Shown in pieces: positions 36,058-45,472 of a stretch of 64,000 bases of DNA (position 1 is the first letter of the stretch; each line of letters begins with the position of its first letter). The notes under the pieces are model-generated. The model had not been told where the DNA came from and ran no database searches. It saw nothing but the letters and a program-made list of their open reading frames with translations. Source of the stretch: Fontibacillus puldeungensis (GTDB lineage: Bacteria; Bacillota; Bacilli; Paenibacillales; Paenibacillaceae); assembly GCF_042678945.1 (NCBI RefSeq), contig NZ_JBHTLM010000007.1, positions 124,001 to 188,000 of the forward strand, written 5' to 3'. The position numbers and the translations under genes were made by a program.

Positions 36058-36074
36058 CTTTATCGCGAACTAAA

Positions 36075-37238
36075 CTATAGAGACATCCGATAAATTTCCG
36101 TCACATCCTGTTTATCCAGGACAGCAAAATTACCAAATGGACCAAATTTAACAGCCTTATCCGCCATGACCTCAAGGTGGCTGTCATCAATTTCATAATC
36201 AGCTAGACGACTTGGGGCCCCGATCGAATTCCAGAATGAACGCAGCGCGTCAATTCCCTCAAGGGCGATAACCTCATCACTTTTACCTGTCGGATCAACG
36301 TTGAACACATTTACCGCTAACCGCTTGAAGCGAGGAATATCGTGATGCATATTGTACTTCATCCAGTTCGGGAATAGAATAGCAAGGCCCCCGCCATGAG
36401 GAATGTCGTACACGGCCGAAACAGCATGCTCGATGTTATGCGTCGCCCAGTCGCCCGCTAGTCCCATATTGACAACCCCATTCAGGGCCATCGTTCCGCT
36501 GAGCAAAATCGTCTCCCGGTGCTCGTAGCTTTCGAGATTTTGAATCAGCTTTGGCGCAGTCTCGATAACCGTCTTCAGAATGGCTTCACATAAGCCGTCC
36601 TGGAGTGGCGTATTTGTTGTCTTATGAAAGTAATGTTCAAATACATGGGACATAATGTCTACCATTCCGTACACCGTCTGATCTTTTGGCAGAGAATATG
36701 TATTGACCGGGTCTAGAATGGAAAAAACAGGATAAGCGAGCTTGCTGCCCCATCCCAGCTTCTCTTTTGTGTCTTCATTCGTAATGACCGAATTTCCGTT
36801 CATCTCCGAACCGGTTGCGGCCATCGTCAGTACCGTACCGAGCGGTAGCGCATCTTTCGGAGCGGCCTTGTGTACTGCAAAGTCCCACATGTCTCCATCA
36901 TATTTTGCCCCTACAGCAATCGCTTTTGAACAGTCCAGGACGCTTCCACCGCCTACGGCGAGCACCAGATCGATTCCCTTTGACTTGCACAGCTCTACCC
37001 CGCGATGAACGGTTGATAACCGCGGATTTGGCTCTACACCGGCCAGCTCTGTAACCTCGGTTCCAATCTCGTTTAGGACGCTTATGACTTTATCGTACAA
37101 CCCAGTCCGCTTGATGCTCCCGCCGCCGTAAACGAGTAGTACTTTTTTACCATATGCCGGCACTTCTTTTTTCAAGGCTTCCAACTGGTCTTTACCAAAA
37201 ATCAGCTTCGTCGGATTGTGAAATATGAAATTATCCAT
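36075..37238 (-). CDS. Iron-containing alcohol dehydrogenase (butanol dehydrogenase type)
   Basis: NAD(P)H-dependent alcohol dehydrogenase of 387 residues, close to B. subtilis YugJ/YugK and clostridial BdhA. The nucleotide-binding loop is AVGGGSVLDCSKAIA, and the metal-binding set is in YGMVDIMSHVFEHYF and HAVSAVYDIPHGGGLAILFP (Asp and three His). Likely reduces aldehydes or oxidises alcohols in fermentative metabolism. Single-gene unit with its own terminator. Exact substrate is not known, so no symbol is given. Confidence 0.92.
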   Translation of the reverse strand: MDNFIFHNPTKLIFGKDQLEALKKEVPAYGKKVLLVYGGGSIKRTGLYDKVISVLNEIGTEVTELAGVEPNPRLSTVHRGVELCKSKGIDLVLAVGGGSVLDCSKAIAVGAKYDGDMWDFAVHKAAPKDALPLGTVLTMAATGSEMNGNSVITNEDTKEKLGWGSKLAYPVFSILDPVNTYSLPKDQTVYGMVDIMSHVFEHYFHKTTNTPLQDGLCEAILKTVIETAPKLIQNLESYEHRETILLSGTMALNGVVNMGLAGDWATHNIEHAVSAVYDIPHGGGLAILFPNWMKYNMHHDIPRFKRLAVNVFNVDPTGKSDEVIALEGIDALRSFWNSIGAPSRLADYEIDDSHLEVMADKAVKFGPFGNFAVLDKQDVTEIYRMSL

Positions 37239-37650
37239 GCAAAAATTCCTCCAGTCATGTTGATGAAGTGAGTACCCAGTCGAGCAGATTCGTGAGTTTT
37301 GCTAAAATTATCTTATCATCTCTATTTCATTATACTTTGAACGATATTTTAAAGACAAACAAACAGATCTTACTGACTAATAAGGGGATTTTGTGGCCTT
37401 ATTTCCACATTAGAACTGGTAAAAGTACCATTTTGACGTTATTGATCGTAAATAGGTACATAAAATTCCCCTATTATAGCAAGTATATCTGATTCTTCTA
37501 AAATAAGTCCGTTTTTTGTACCTATTTCTGCCGCGTTAGCGCATAGGCGCCTTATTAATAAGCAGAAAGACGGATTGAAAAGCCTTCCGGCTTTTTCATC
37601 CGTCCCCTGTGATATGCATCTGCAGTATAATAAAGTCCTATCCGCAGCTA
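37239..37650. other. AT-rich intergenic region with several inverted repeats
   Basis: 412 bp with no supported gene. AAATAGGTACA (37450-37460) and TGTACCTATTT (37517-37527) are perfect inverse copies. Inside and next to them are CCCCTATTAT against AATAAGGGG, and GGTAAAAGTACC. The terminator of galT is at 37569-37604. The layered pairs suggest a small folded repeat element rather than a promoter. Confidence 0.45.
37569..37604 (-). terminator. Intrinsic terminator of the gal operon
   Basis: GACGGAT and AAAAGCC pair with GGCTTTT and ATCCGTC around TTCC, followed on the minus strand by TTTCTGCTT. Lies 46 bp past the galT stop. Confidence 0.7.
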
Positions 37651-39225
37651 TTACATCTTTTGATAACCCGCCGAAAGCACAAACCGTTCGAATGCCTTAC
37701 GGCCTGATTCCGTCGTCTTGAACACCCCGGCATGTTCCAAAATTTGCGAAAACTTAAGGCCAACCTCGTCTTTCAAAATAGCATCGGCCTTCTCTTTCGT
37801 AAGGGATGTCCCAAAACGGCCTACTAGCTCACGAGCCCAGTCGGCGTGGACCGCCAGACGGGATGACGGATCTGACACCGTCTCATCGTAGAGCGCCGTG
37901 TCGCCGCTCAAGATGTCCACGATGCCGGCAAGCTCTTCCTTCAACCGTCCCGGCAAAATCGCAAGCCCCATCACTTCGATCAGACCGATATTTTCCTTCT
38001 TAATATGGTGCATCTCGCGGTGCGGATGGAAGATGCCTTCCGGGTGCTGCTCACTCGTCCGATTGTTGCGAAGCACGATGTCCGCCTCGTAGCCCCCATC
38101 CGCGCCCCGCCGTACGATAGGCGTTACCGTATTATGAGGTACCTTAGTCCCATCCTGCTCGGTAAAAGCATACACTTCCGCGTCCGAATCGCTGTAGAGC
38201 TTCCATTTTTCGTACAGGTCATCGGCAGCCTCGAGTACCACTGCAGGATCCTGTCCGTTCAGCCGAAGAACTGTCATCGGCCACTTCACCATTCCTACGG
38301 TGACCCCCTCAAACTTAGGATGGCGGAAGGTCGCTTCTACTGGCGCTTTCTCCAGCGGGAACTTATGTCTTCCACCTTGGAAGTGATCATGCGTTAATAT
38401 TGACCCGCCCACGATCGGCAAATCCGCGTTGGATCCGATAAAGTAGTGAGGGAATAACGTCGTGAAATCAAACAGACGCTTGAAAGTGTCTCTCGTCAGC
38501 TTCATCGGAACATGGTCATGATGGAAAATAATACAATGCTCGTTATAGTACACGTATGGCGAATACTGGAAGAACCATGGTTCTCCATTCAGCTCCAGCG
38601 GAATGACGCGCAGGTTTTGCCTTGCGGGATGGTTGATCCGTCCGGCATAGCCGACATTCTCGCGGCAAAGCTGGCATTTTGGATAAACCGGCGGAGGCAG
38701 CAGCTTCGCCATGGCGATTTCTTTTGGATTTTTTTCCGGCTTGGAAAGATTGATCGTAATCTCCATTTCGCCGTACTGCGTCGGCTGACTCCAATAAATA
38801 TTTTGCCGTACCCGGTCCATCCGTATATAGTTGCTTGCCACCGACAGCTTGTAGAAATCATCGGTAGCCGCTTCGATTCCCTTCGCCTTCTCCGTTCCCT
38901 GGAACGCTTCGATCGTCTCCGAAGGGCGAGGCATGAGCAGCCCCATGATCTTGGCATCCAGCAGATCGCGATAAGTTGGCGTATTTTCCGGAATAAGCCC
39001 GATTTCATGACCGTAATCGATCACAATTTCAAGCGGCTCCTGCGGACCGTCCAGCGGCTCCTCCGACACCTTGCCCAAAAAAGGTTCATCAAAGGCAAAC
39101 AGCTCCAACAAACGGTTGCGAGAATAATCCACGTCCCACCAGTCGATCAGCCCTTGTTCCAAGGCATAGTTCACGAGACGTTCAATGGCATGTAAAACGT
39201 TCTGTTTTCTCTCTTCTACTCCCAT
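37651..39225 (-). CDS. galT: UDP-glucose-hexose-1-phosphate uridylyltransferase, class II
   Basis: Second step of the Leloir pathway: exchanges UMP between UDP-glucose and galactose-1-phosphate. The 524-residue length and sequence (ILTHDHFQGGRHKFPLEKAP) mark the class II GalT of Firmicutes, not the shorter class I enzyme. A Cys pair (CQLCRENVGY) lies near residue 195. AAGGAG precedes the ATG. Last gene of galK-galE-galT, 15 bp after galE. Confidence 0.95.
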   Translation of the reverse strand: MGVEERKQNVLHAIERLVNYALEQGLIDWWDVDYSRNRLLELFAFDEPFLGKVSEEPLDGPQEPLEIVIDYGHEIGLIPENTPTYRDLLDAKIMGLLMPRPSETIEAFQGTEKAKGIEAATDDFYKLSVASNYIRMDRVRQNIYWSQPTQYGEMEITINLSKPEKNPKEIAMAKLLPPPVYPKCQLCRENVGYAGRINHPARQNLRVIPLELNGEPWFFQYSPYVYYNEHCIIFHHDHVPMKLTRDTFKRLFDFTTLFPHYFIGSNADLPIVGGSILTHDHFQGGRHKFPLEKAPVEATFRHPKFEGVTVGMVKWPMTVLRLNGQDPAVVLEAADDLYEKWKLYSDSDAEVYAFTEQDGTKVPHNTVTPIVRRGADGGYEADIVLRNNRTSEQHPEGIFHPHREMHHIKKENIGLIEVMGLAILPGRLKEELAGIVDILSGDTALYDETVSDPSSRLAVHADWARELVGRFGTSLTKEKADAILKDEVGLKFSQILEHAGVFKTTESGRKAFERFVLSAGYQKM

Positions 39226-39240
39226 CGTTCGCTCAACTCC

Positions 39241-40227
39241 TTAGTTGTTGTACCCGTTCGGATGGTTTCTGTGCCACTCCCATGCACTCCCGATAATATG
39301 CTCGAGTTTGGCTAGCTTAGGATCCCAGCCAAGTACAGTGCGAGCCTTCTCCGAGGATGCAATCAGTACAGCAGGATCACCGGCGCGGCGCGGGCTCGTC
39401 ACTACCGGGAATTCGCGGCCGGTCACACTCTTCACCGTCGAAATGACTTCTTTTACCGAGAAGCCTAGCCCATTGCCCAAGTTGAAAATATTGCTCTCCC
39501 CGCCGTCCATCAAATAATTCACCGCCCGCATATGAGCATCCGCCAGATCGCTGACATGGATGTAATCACGTACGCAGGTTCCGTCCGGTGTGTTATAATC
39601 TTCGCCAAACACTTGAATCGAAGGTCGCTGACCGAGTGCGGCTTGAATAATGAGCGGGATCAGGTGGGTTTCCGGATTATGATCCTCGCCGATTTTTCCA
39701 CTTTCATGCGCCCCGGCAGCGTTGAAATAACGCAGCGACACATATTTGACGCCAAGCACCTGGTCGAACCAGGCCATCATACGTTCCATCGTCAGCTTCG
39801 TTTCACCGTATACATTCGTCGGGTGGGTTTGGTCTGCTTCTTCAATTGGCACCTTATCCGGTTCACCGTAAGTGGCCGCCGTCGAGGAGAAGACGATTTT
39901 ACGGACATTCGCTTTATCCATCGCTTCCAGTAGGCAAAGCGTTCCGTAAACGTTGTTGTCGTAGTATTTTACCGGGTCCTTCATGCTCTCCCCAACGAGG
40001 GAATTCGCGGCAAAGTGAATAACTGCTTCGATCTCATTTTCGGCAAACAGCTTTGTCATAATCGCTTTATCGCGCAAATCTCCTTCGTACAGCTTGCCGC
40101 CTAGCAGCGCTTCACGATGACCGGATTGCAAATTGTCAATCACGACAACCTCTTTGCCCTGCTTCAGCAGCTCAGCAACCGTGTGAGAACCGATGTAGCC
40201 TGCTCCGCCCGTTACTAAAATCGCCAT
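39241..40227 (-). CDS. galE: UDP-glucose 4-epimerase
   Basis: Interconverts UDP-galactose and UDP-glucose. The 328-residue short-chain dehydrogenase has the NAD loop GGAGYIGSH near the N-terminus, the catalytic Ser in SSTAATYGE and the Tyr-x-x-x-Lys in VYGETK. It follows galK by 1 bp and precedes galT by 15 bp, so it is central to the gal operon. Confidence 0.96.
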   Translation of the reverse strand: MAILVTGGAGYIGSHTVAELLKQGKEVVVIDNLQSGHREALLGGKLYEGDLRDKAIMTKLFAENEIEAVIHFAANSLVGESMKDPVKYYDNNVYGTLCLLEAMDKANVRKIVFSSTAATYGEPDKVPIEEADQTHPTNVYGETKLTMERMMAWFDQVLGVKYVSLRYFNAAGAHESGKIGEDHNPETHLIPLIIQAALGQRPSIQVFGEDYNTPDGTCVRDYIHVSDLADAHMRAVNYLMDGGESNIFNLGNGLGFSVKEVISTVKSVTGREFPVVTSPRRAGDPAVLIASSEKARTVLGWDPKLAKLEHIIGSAWEWHRNHPNGYNN

Positions 40228-40228
40228 G

Positions 40229-41407
40229 TTACTTCTCCCCCTTCATTTCATGAACACCTTCGCCTACGCCGCAAACGTAAAACTCGCCTTCCAAACCGGT
40301 CCGCTCCTTGTACGCTTGGCCAACCTGGGACACAAATGCTTCCACGTCATTTTCGTGAACAAGAGAAACGGTACATCCGCCAAAACCTGCTCCGGTCATA
40401 CGTGCCCCCAGCGTTCCGTCGATTTTGCGAGCTTCCTCCACCATCACATCAAGCTCCAAGCAGCTTACTTCGTACAAGTCGCGAAGCGAATCATGAGAAG
40501 CATTCATAAGCTCTCCAAACGCTTGCAAATCACCTGCTCGAAGTGCTTCCACCGATTTCAGCACCCGTGCGTTCTCTTCAACGACATGCGTTGCCCGTTT
40601 CAGCAATACCTCGTCTTGGAAGTCCCCTTTCCATTGTGCTAGCTGTTCCGGTTTGAGATGAGCCAAATATTCGAGGCCTTGTTCCCGCTGCTGCAAAATG
40701 TGCAACGCTGCATCGCATTGTTCCCGCCGCTCATTGTATTTCGAATCAACCAGTCCTCTGCGCTTGTTTGTATTGCCGATGACGATTTTGTACGCCCCCG
40801 TCCGGAACGGAACAAGCTTGTATTCAAGCGTATCGCACATCAGCAGGATGGCATGATCCTGAGCGCCATTCGATACCGCAAACTGATCCATGATGCCGCT
40901 ATTTACGCCGACGTATTGGTTTTCGGCTCGCTGCGACAAGCGGGCGATCTCCACTTTATCCGTCGCTTTCCCTTCCATGCTCAATAATGCAAAGGCGGTC
41001 ACTACTTCGATCGAAGCTGAGGAGGACAAGCCCGCACCGTTTGGAATTTCTCCGTGGAATAAAAGATCGTAGCCGCTGGTGAGCGGCGCGCCAAGCTTTT
41101 GAAGCTCTACAATAACGCCGATTGGATAATCGATCCACTCGCCCGTTTTTTGTTTTCCAAGCTCCTCCAAGGCGATTTCCGTCTGAAAAGGAAGATTCAT
41201 CGAGGCAAACGTCACTTTTCGATCGGAGCGTTTACGAACCGCGAGCGTCGTACCGAACTCCAATGCGGCCGGAAGCACATATCCACCATTGTAATCGATA
41301 TGCTCGCCGATCAAATTAACGCGACCCGGCGCATTGAAGACCCGCAGCGTTTCAGAGCTCTCACCGAATTTTGATATAAACAATTGTTCCATTTCCTGTT
41401 TCTTCAT
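40229..41407 (-). CDS. galK: Galactokinase
   Basis: Phosphorylates galactose at C1 using ATP. The 392-residue GHMP kinase has the galactose signature GRVNLIGEHIDYNGG, the ATP loop PNGAGLSSSASIEV and motif 3 MTGAGFGGC. First gene of the operon. A promoter with an overlapping cre box (41449-41477) lies upstream, and a divergent AraC regulator starts at 41580. Confidence 0.96.
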   Translation of the reverse strand: MKKQEMEQLFISKFGESSETLRVFNAPGRVNLIGEHIDYNGGYVLPAALEFGTTLAVRKRSDRKVTFASMNLPFQTEIALEELGKQKTGEWIDYPIGVIVELQKLGAPLTSGYDLLFHGEIPNGAGLSSSASIEVVTAFALLSMEGKATDKVEIARLSQRAENQYVGVNSGIMDQFAVSNGAQDHAILLMCDTLEYKLVPFRTGAYKIVIGNTNKRRGLVDSKYNERREQCDAALHILQQREQGLEYLAHLKPEQLAQWKGDFQDEVLLKRATHVVEENARVLKSVEALRAGDLQAFGELMNASHDSLRDLYEVSCLELDVMVEEARKIDGTLGARMTGAGFGGCTVSLVHENDVEAFVSQVGQAYKERTGLEGEFYVCGVGEGVHEMKGEK

Positions 41408-41448
41408 GGATACACCTCATCATCGTGGAATCTTTCGTTCTTGTTCAC

Positions 41449-41477
41449 AGTATAGCGTTTACACATTATTTTGATAA
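41449..41477 (-). promoter_or_regulatory. Promoter of galKET with overlapping cre box
   Basis: TTATCA (41477-41472), 17 bases, TATACT (41454-41449) on the minus strand. TGTAAACGCTATAC (41463-41450) matches the CcpA cre consensus TGWNANCGNTNWCA at 12 of 14 positions and covers the -10, as expected for catabolite repression. Confidence 0.55.
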
Positions 41478-41579
41478 TGCAACTTTGCGAGCTGTATATA
41501 GATAAATGTGACTTTTCAAAGTAGAATAGGAGTAGACACCCAGCAGGCCACCCATCAATTTGTGAAGGAGACATAAGAA

Positions 41580-42440
41580 GTGATTCAGGAAACCTACAGT
41601 GCCGCAGCCAACCCTGAAGTATACGAGAAGGGGAACCTTCACGTTCTGTTTGCAGGTGAAAGTCAGACTCGTGCCGATCATCGCGTGGGTCCAAAAGTAT
41701 ACGATTATTTCCTGCTGCATTTTATCGAGCAGGGCAAAGGGAGCTATCAAACCGAATTTTCCGCTTTCGATTTAGGCGAAGGCGACTGCTTTCTCATTCA
41801 TCCCGAGCAGTTGGTCACCTATGCCTCGGATGTAGCGGAGCCTTGGCGCTACCGCTGGATCGCTTTCACCGGAGCCGAGGCGGCGGGTCTCGTTCATCGA
41901 GCCGGATTCACCCCGGAGCGTCCGGTCCTGAGAGACGGAAAGGACAGCATCATCCCGCAGCTTCTACGGCGGGTACTACAGGCTTTTCAGTCGAAAAAAA
42001 CGAGCTCCCATCTGCTGTCGTTAGGGCTGCTGCACGAATTGATGGCCGAAGCCCAGGAAACGCTCGTCAAAGAGTCGGCGATTCCCTTCGGCGAGGCCGG
42101 CGTGCAACGGATCGTTAAACAAATGATTCACTATATGACAAGCCAATATGCGCATCCGGTATCCATTGAACAAATGTGCTCCTCATTAGGCTACAACAGA
42201 GCGTATCTATCACGCATATTCAAAAAAGAAACGGGCATAACGCCCGTCACTTATTTGCTTAAGCTGCGAATTGACAAATCCCGTCAGCTCCTGCGCGAGC
42301 GGCCTGAGCTCTCTATCGAGCAAATCGCCGCTTCCGTCGGGTTAACGGATCCGCTATATTTTTCCCGGCAGTTTCGCCGTTTTCACCATGAATCGCCCAG
42401 CGAATACCGCAGGTCGGTAACTAGTCGAAGCACAAAATAG
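41580..42440 (+). CDS. AraC-family transcriptional regulator of the gal region
   Basis: A 286-residue regulator with an N-terminal cupin (about 30-150; LGEGDCFLIHPEQLVTYA) and a C-terminal AraC DNA-binding domain (about 185-286; SLGYNRAYLSRIFKKETGIT). Start is GTG at 41580 with AAGGAG nine bases upstream. Divergent from galK across 172 bp. Its position suggests control of the gal genes by galactose or a galactoside, as AraC members do next to such operons (inference). Confidence 0.9.
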   Translation: MIQETYSAAANPEVYEKGNLHVLFAGESQTRADHRVGPKVYDYFLLHFIEQGKGSYQTEFSAFDLGEGDCFLIHPEQLVTYASDVAEPWRYRWIAFTGAEAAGLVHRAGFTPERPVLRDGKDSIIPQLLRRVLQAFQSKKTSSHLLSLGLLHELMAEAQETLVKESAIPFGEAGVQRIVKQMIHYMTSQYAHPVSIEQMCSSLGYNRAYLSRIFKKETGITPVTYLLKLRIDKSRQLLRERPELSIEQIAASVGLTDPLYFSRQFRRFHHESPSEYRRSVTSRSTK

Positions 42441-42460
42441 AGCCGTTCATATGGACACGC

Positions 42461-43210
42461 CTACCGCAGACCAAGCTGCTTACTGACAGCACCGAGTACG
42501 GCCCCAATCGGGTCTGTGATTAACAGATCGGCCCGGCTGTCATAAGTGGTAGATGATGCGTTGATGAGCACCGTCCGACCGCCGCGGAAATAGGTCACCA
42601 GGGAGGCCGCCGGCTGAACGGTAAGCGAGGTTCCTCCGATCAGCAACAGGTCAGCACCAGCAATCGCGGTTACCGTATCCTCGATAACGTTGTGGTCGAG
42701 ATTTTCCCCATAGAGCACGACATCCGGTTTGATAACCCCGCCGCACTGGCAGCGTGCAACAAGTTCTGCGCTGTTCACAACCTCAGCCAAGGGGTAAAAT
42801 CGACCGCACTGCATACAGTGATTGCGATGAATCGAACCATGAAGCTCAAGCACCTTTTCGCTTCCGGCCTGCTGGTGGAGACCGTCGATATTTTGCGTAA
42901 TTACAGCTTCCAGCTTACCTTCGCGCTCCAGATCGGCTAAGAAGACATGCGCCGCATTCGGTTTAGCTTCGAGGTGTATCATCTTGGATTTATAAAAATC
43001 GAAAAAAACTTCCGGGTGGCGATCAAAAAAACGTCGGCTCAAGATTTCTTCCGGCGAATAAGGCGAGTCCTTCTCCGTTTGGTAAATTCCCGCTGCCGAA
43101 CGGAAATCGGGTATCCCACTCTCTGTAGAGATGCCCGCCCCGCCAAAAAATACGATCCGCTGGCTTTCTTTCACCCAGGATGCAAGTAATTCGATGTTAG
43201 AATTATTCAT
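42461..43210 (-). CDS. NAD-dependent protein deacetylase (sirtuin)
   Basis: Removes acetyl or related acyl groups from lysines with NAD. The 249-residue protein has the Rossmann NAD motif GAGISTESGIPDFRS (residues 24-38), TQNIDGLHQ, catalytic His124 in LELHGS, and a four-Cys zinc site (132, 135, 154, 156). Overlaps the upstream HAD gene by 4 bp (ATGA) with AGGAGG nine bases before the ATG, so both are coupled. CobB/SrtN class. Confidence 0.94.
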   Translation of the reverse strand: MNNSNIELLASWVKESQRIVFFGGAGISTESGIPDFRSAAGIYQTEKDSPYSPEEILSRRFFDRHPEVFFDFYKSKMIHLEAKPNAAHVFLADLEREGKLEAVITQNIDGLHQQAGSEKVLELHGSIHRNHCMQCGRFYPLAEVVNSAELVARCQCGGVIKPDVVLYGENLDHNVIEDTVTAIAGADLLLIGGTSLTVQPAASLVTYFRGGRTVLINASSTTYDSRADLLITDPIGAVLGAVSKQLGLR

Positions 43211-44007
43211 ATGTTATTTCCTCCTATCGTATCCACAACCTTGATTTCTTTATAATCGGAAACAATCGCATCGGCATCAAATAAAAAGGATGTCGCCTGC
43301 GATGGCTTCTCACCATCTTCCGATATTCCGACCGCAAGGCTTACCCCTGCTTTTTTTCCCATTTGCATATCCGCATTGCTGTCACCGATGATTACCGCAT
43401 CCTTAGGCGTTATACCAAGTTCCCGGCAGGCTAGCAAGAGCATATCCGGTTCCGGCTTACCTTTTTCAACACGGTCTTGACCAACAACGCTTTGAAAATA
43501 GCCGCGGATCCCTAACCACTCCAAATGCTCAAGCGCCTCGGAAGTGATGTCCGAGGTCACGACACCAAGAACGATACCTTCGCTTCTGCAAGCAGCAAGA
43601 AATTCGTTTAGTCCTGGGAGCGGGCGAACATTCCGCAGCCTCTTCAACTCCTCCATCGCCGTCTTATTAAATTCTCGGATCATACTCAACGCATCATTCC
43701 ATGGAACTCCTGCCTCATAAAGCTGTGAAGCAAGAAGGGCCGTTACCTCAGCCTCTGTCGCCATAGCGAACGGTCCTGCCTTGTCATAACCAATGATACG
43801 ATTTGAGGAGTCTCGATGAAGTCCGAGCAGGTTTCTTTTCAATTCAGTGCCCCTCACTCCCAGCTGCTCCAGCTTGCCACTAAGCAATCCGGTCAGAATT
43901 TCTGCCCAGCCGCCCCACAACCCCATGAAATCAAGCAGCGTCCCATCTTTATCAAACAAAATTCCCCTGCATGGAGCAAGGCGCTCTCGCACCTGAATTG
44001 ATGGCAT
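43207..44007 (-). CDS. HAD-family phosphatase (Gph-like)
   Basis: Cytoplasmic 266-residue HAD hydrolase, close to phosphoglycolate phosphatases. Motif I is ILFDKDGTLLDF, motif II VVTSD, and motif III/IV lie in KGKPEPD and VIIGDSNADMQMG. A long alpha cap (about 25-110) is present. AAGGTGA precedes the ATG by seven bases. Translationally coupled to the sirtuin. Substrate is not identified. Confidence 0.9.
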   Translation of the reverse strand: MPSIQVRERLAPCRGILFDKDGTLLDFMGLWGGWAEILTGLLSGKLEQLGVRGTELKRNLLGLHRDSSNRIIGYDKAGPFAMATEAEVTALLASQLYEAGVPWNDALSMIREFNKTAMEELKRLRNVRPLPGLNEFLAACRSEGIVLGVVTSDITSEALEHLEWLGIRGYFQSVVGQDRVEKGKPEPDMLLLACRELGITPKDAVIIGDSNADMQMGKKAGVSLAVGISEDGEKPSQATSFLFDADAIVSDYKEIKVVDTIGGNNI

Positions 44008-44313
44008 CTTTCCGTCACCTTCTTCGCGATGTAGTCTTCATCCCTACCGCTTTTATTCGCTTCTGTTATTTTACCTCTAAACGGAATGAAGGCAAATTAA
44101 ACCAGCGCAAAATAAGGTTTCGCCAGTTAGACACATAGAAAGAACTGATAGCGTTTTCTTTTGTGATAAAAATCACAAGAACTAGCTTGCAAAAATAGTA
44201 ACTTATACATGGGACAATTATTTAAAATTTTGAGCTTTTCCTTAATTCATAATCGACTGTGAAGTATAAAGTCATCAACCAAACCCCTGGCGGATAAAGG
44301 AGCGGTAAACGTC
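44008..44313. other. Divergent intergenic region with a CRP/FNR box
   Basis: 306 bp between the HAD gene (minus) and the acyltransferase (plus). No gene seen. It contains the palindrome at 44161-44178 and a possible -10 TATACA (44204-44209). Confidence 0.6.
44161..44178 (+). promoter_or_regulatory. Perfect CRP/FNR-type palindrome
   Basis: TTGTGATAAAAATCACAA contains TGTGA-N6-TCACA, the known Fnr/CRP consensus of Bacillus. It lies about 135 bp before the acyltransferase ATG and about 35 bp before a possible -10 box, suitable for activation. It could also serve the divergent HAD-sirtuin pair. Confidence 0.6.
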
Positions 44314-45366
44314 ATGACACAAATCAAATCATCCCGCTACGGAGATACCTTTTTTCTAAATTTGCGATTTCTACTGATCATTTGCGTATTTGTCGGCAAT
44401 GCGATTGAACCTTTAACTACGCGGATTGATGGCATGAACTGGCTCTATGAATGGATTTTCACCTTCCACATGCCTTTGTTCGTATTTGTTACGGGTTATT
44501 TCGCCAAGCCAAATCTGAGAGGAGAAGCCGGGCAGAAGGTGATCCTTCAGATCGGCATGCAATATGTAATTTTTCAAACTCTTTATCAGATCCTCGATGT
44601 TACCGTTTTTCACGCGAAGCAGATTCATCATTCTTTCTTCGCCCCGTATTTGCTGCTTTGGTTTCTGGCCAGTCACCTCTGCTGGAGACTACTGCTGTTG
44701 GCCATGCGCAAGTGGTCCCCTGCTCAGCAGCTTGCAGCTTCCATTGCACTCGGCGTGCTTGTCGGCTATTTGCAGATGGACGGATCCTGGTTTAGCCTTT
44801 CACGGACGTTCGTTTACCTGCCGTTTTTTATAGCTGGTTATCATTTTTCACCCGATTTATTGCAGCGTTTATGGACAACTCGAGTAAAAACTGTAGCTTT
44901 ATGCTTTTCTATAGCATGGTTTGCCATCATCGCCTTGGGCGGCGCGGATATTGCCCCGGGTTGGTTATACGGAAGCATGACTTACGGTCAGCTAGGTTAC
45001 CAAGAGTGGTACGCCGGCGTCTTTCGCCTCTTGCTGTACCCGCTGCAATTGCTTACGGGAATTGCCTTTTTAGGGTTTGTACCAACCCAGGAAGGCAGAA
45101 TTACGGAACTAGGCCGCCGGACATTGTATGTCTTCCTGCTGCATGGATTTATAGTCCGCCTAGTGGCTGTAACTCCGATTTACGGGTTCGTCCATAATGA
45201 CGCGACATCCCTGCTGGTCGTATTAGGCGCTATTGCGATGACCTTGCTGCTAACTCATACTTGGGTACGAAAATGTACATCTCCGCTGATCGAGCCCCCT
45301 GTACAATGGCTGTTCAAGCTTGAGCAGCGGGCTTTTCGGGAAATTGGGGCAGCTAGCAAACAATAA
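44314..45366 (+). CDS. Membrane acyltransferase (acyltransferase 3 family)
   Basis: Integral membrane O-acyltransferase of 350 residues with about ten helices. The family motif is FTFHMPLFVFVTGYFAK (about residues 49-65), with an earlier conserved Arg-rich start. Members O-acetylate cell-envelope sugars or lipids. A perfect CRP/FNR-type box lies upstream, and the gene ends at its own terminator. Substrate unknown; the family is clear. Confidence 0.88.
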   Translation: MTQIKSSRYGDTFFLNLRFLLIICVFVGNAIEPLTTRIDGMNWLYEWIFTFHMPLFVFVTGYFAKPNLRGEAGQKVILQIGMQYVIFQTLYQILDVTVFHAKQIHHSFFAPYLLLWFLASHLCWRLLLLAMRKWSPAQQLAASIALGVLVGYLQMDGSWFSLSRTFVYLPFFIAGYHFSPDLLQRLWTTRVKTVALCFSIAWFAIIALGGADIAPGWLYGSMTYGQLGYQEWYAGVFRLLLYPLQLLTGIAFLGFVPTQEGRITELGRRTLYVFLLHGFIVRLVAVTPIYGFVHNDATSLLVVLGAIAMTLLLTHTWVRKCTSPLIEPPVQWLFKLEQRAFREIGAASKQ

Positions 45367-45399
45367 CCTATCGTTTACATTTCAGATATTGTAGTATTT

Positions 45400-45431
45400 A
45401 GCATCCTTCCGATTTAGGGGGGTGCTTTTTT
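45400..45431 (+). terminator. Intrinsic terminator of the acyltransferase gene
   Basis: AGCATCC and GGGTGCT pair (one wobble) around a 13-base loop, followed by six T. 34 bp past the stop. Confidence 0.7.
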
Positions 45432-45472
45432 GTTATACAATTTGTAAGTTGATTCCTTAATATCCATAAACC

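Noticed and set aside
37268..37492. 74-codon plus-strand frame between adh and galT
   Set aside because: No ribosome binding site, AT-driven composition, and it lies across the inverted repeats.
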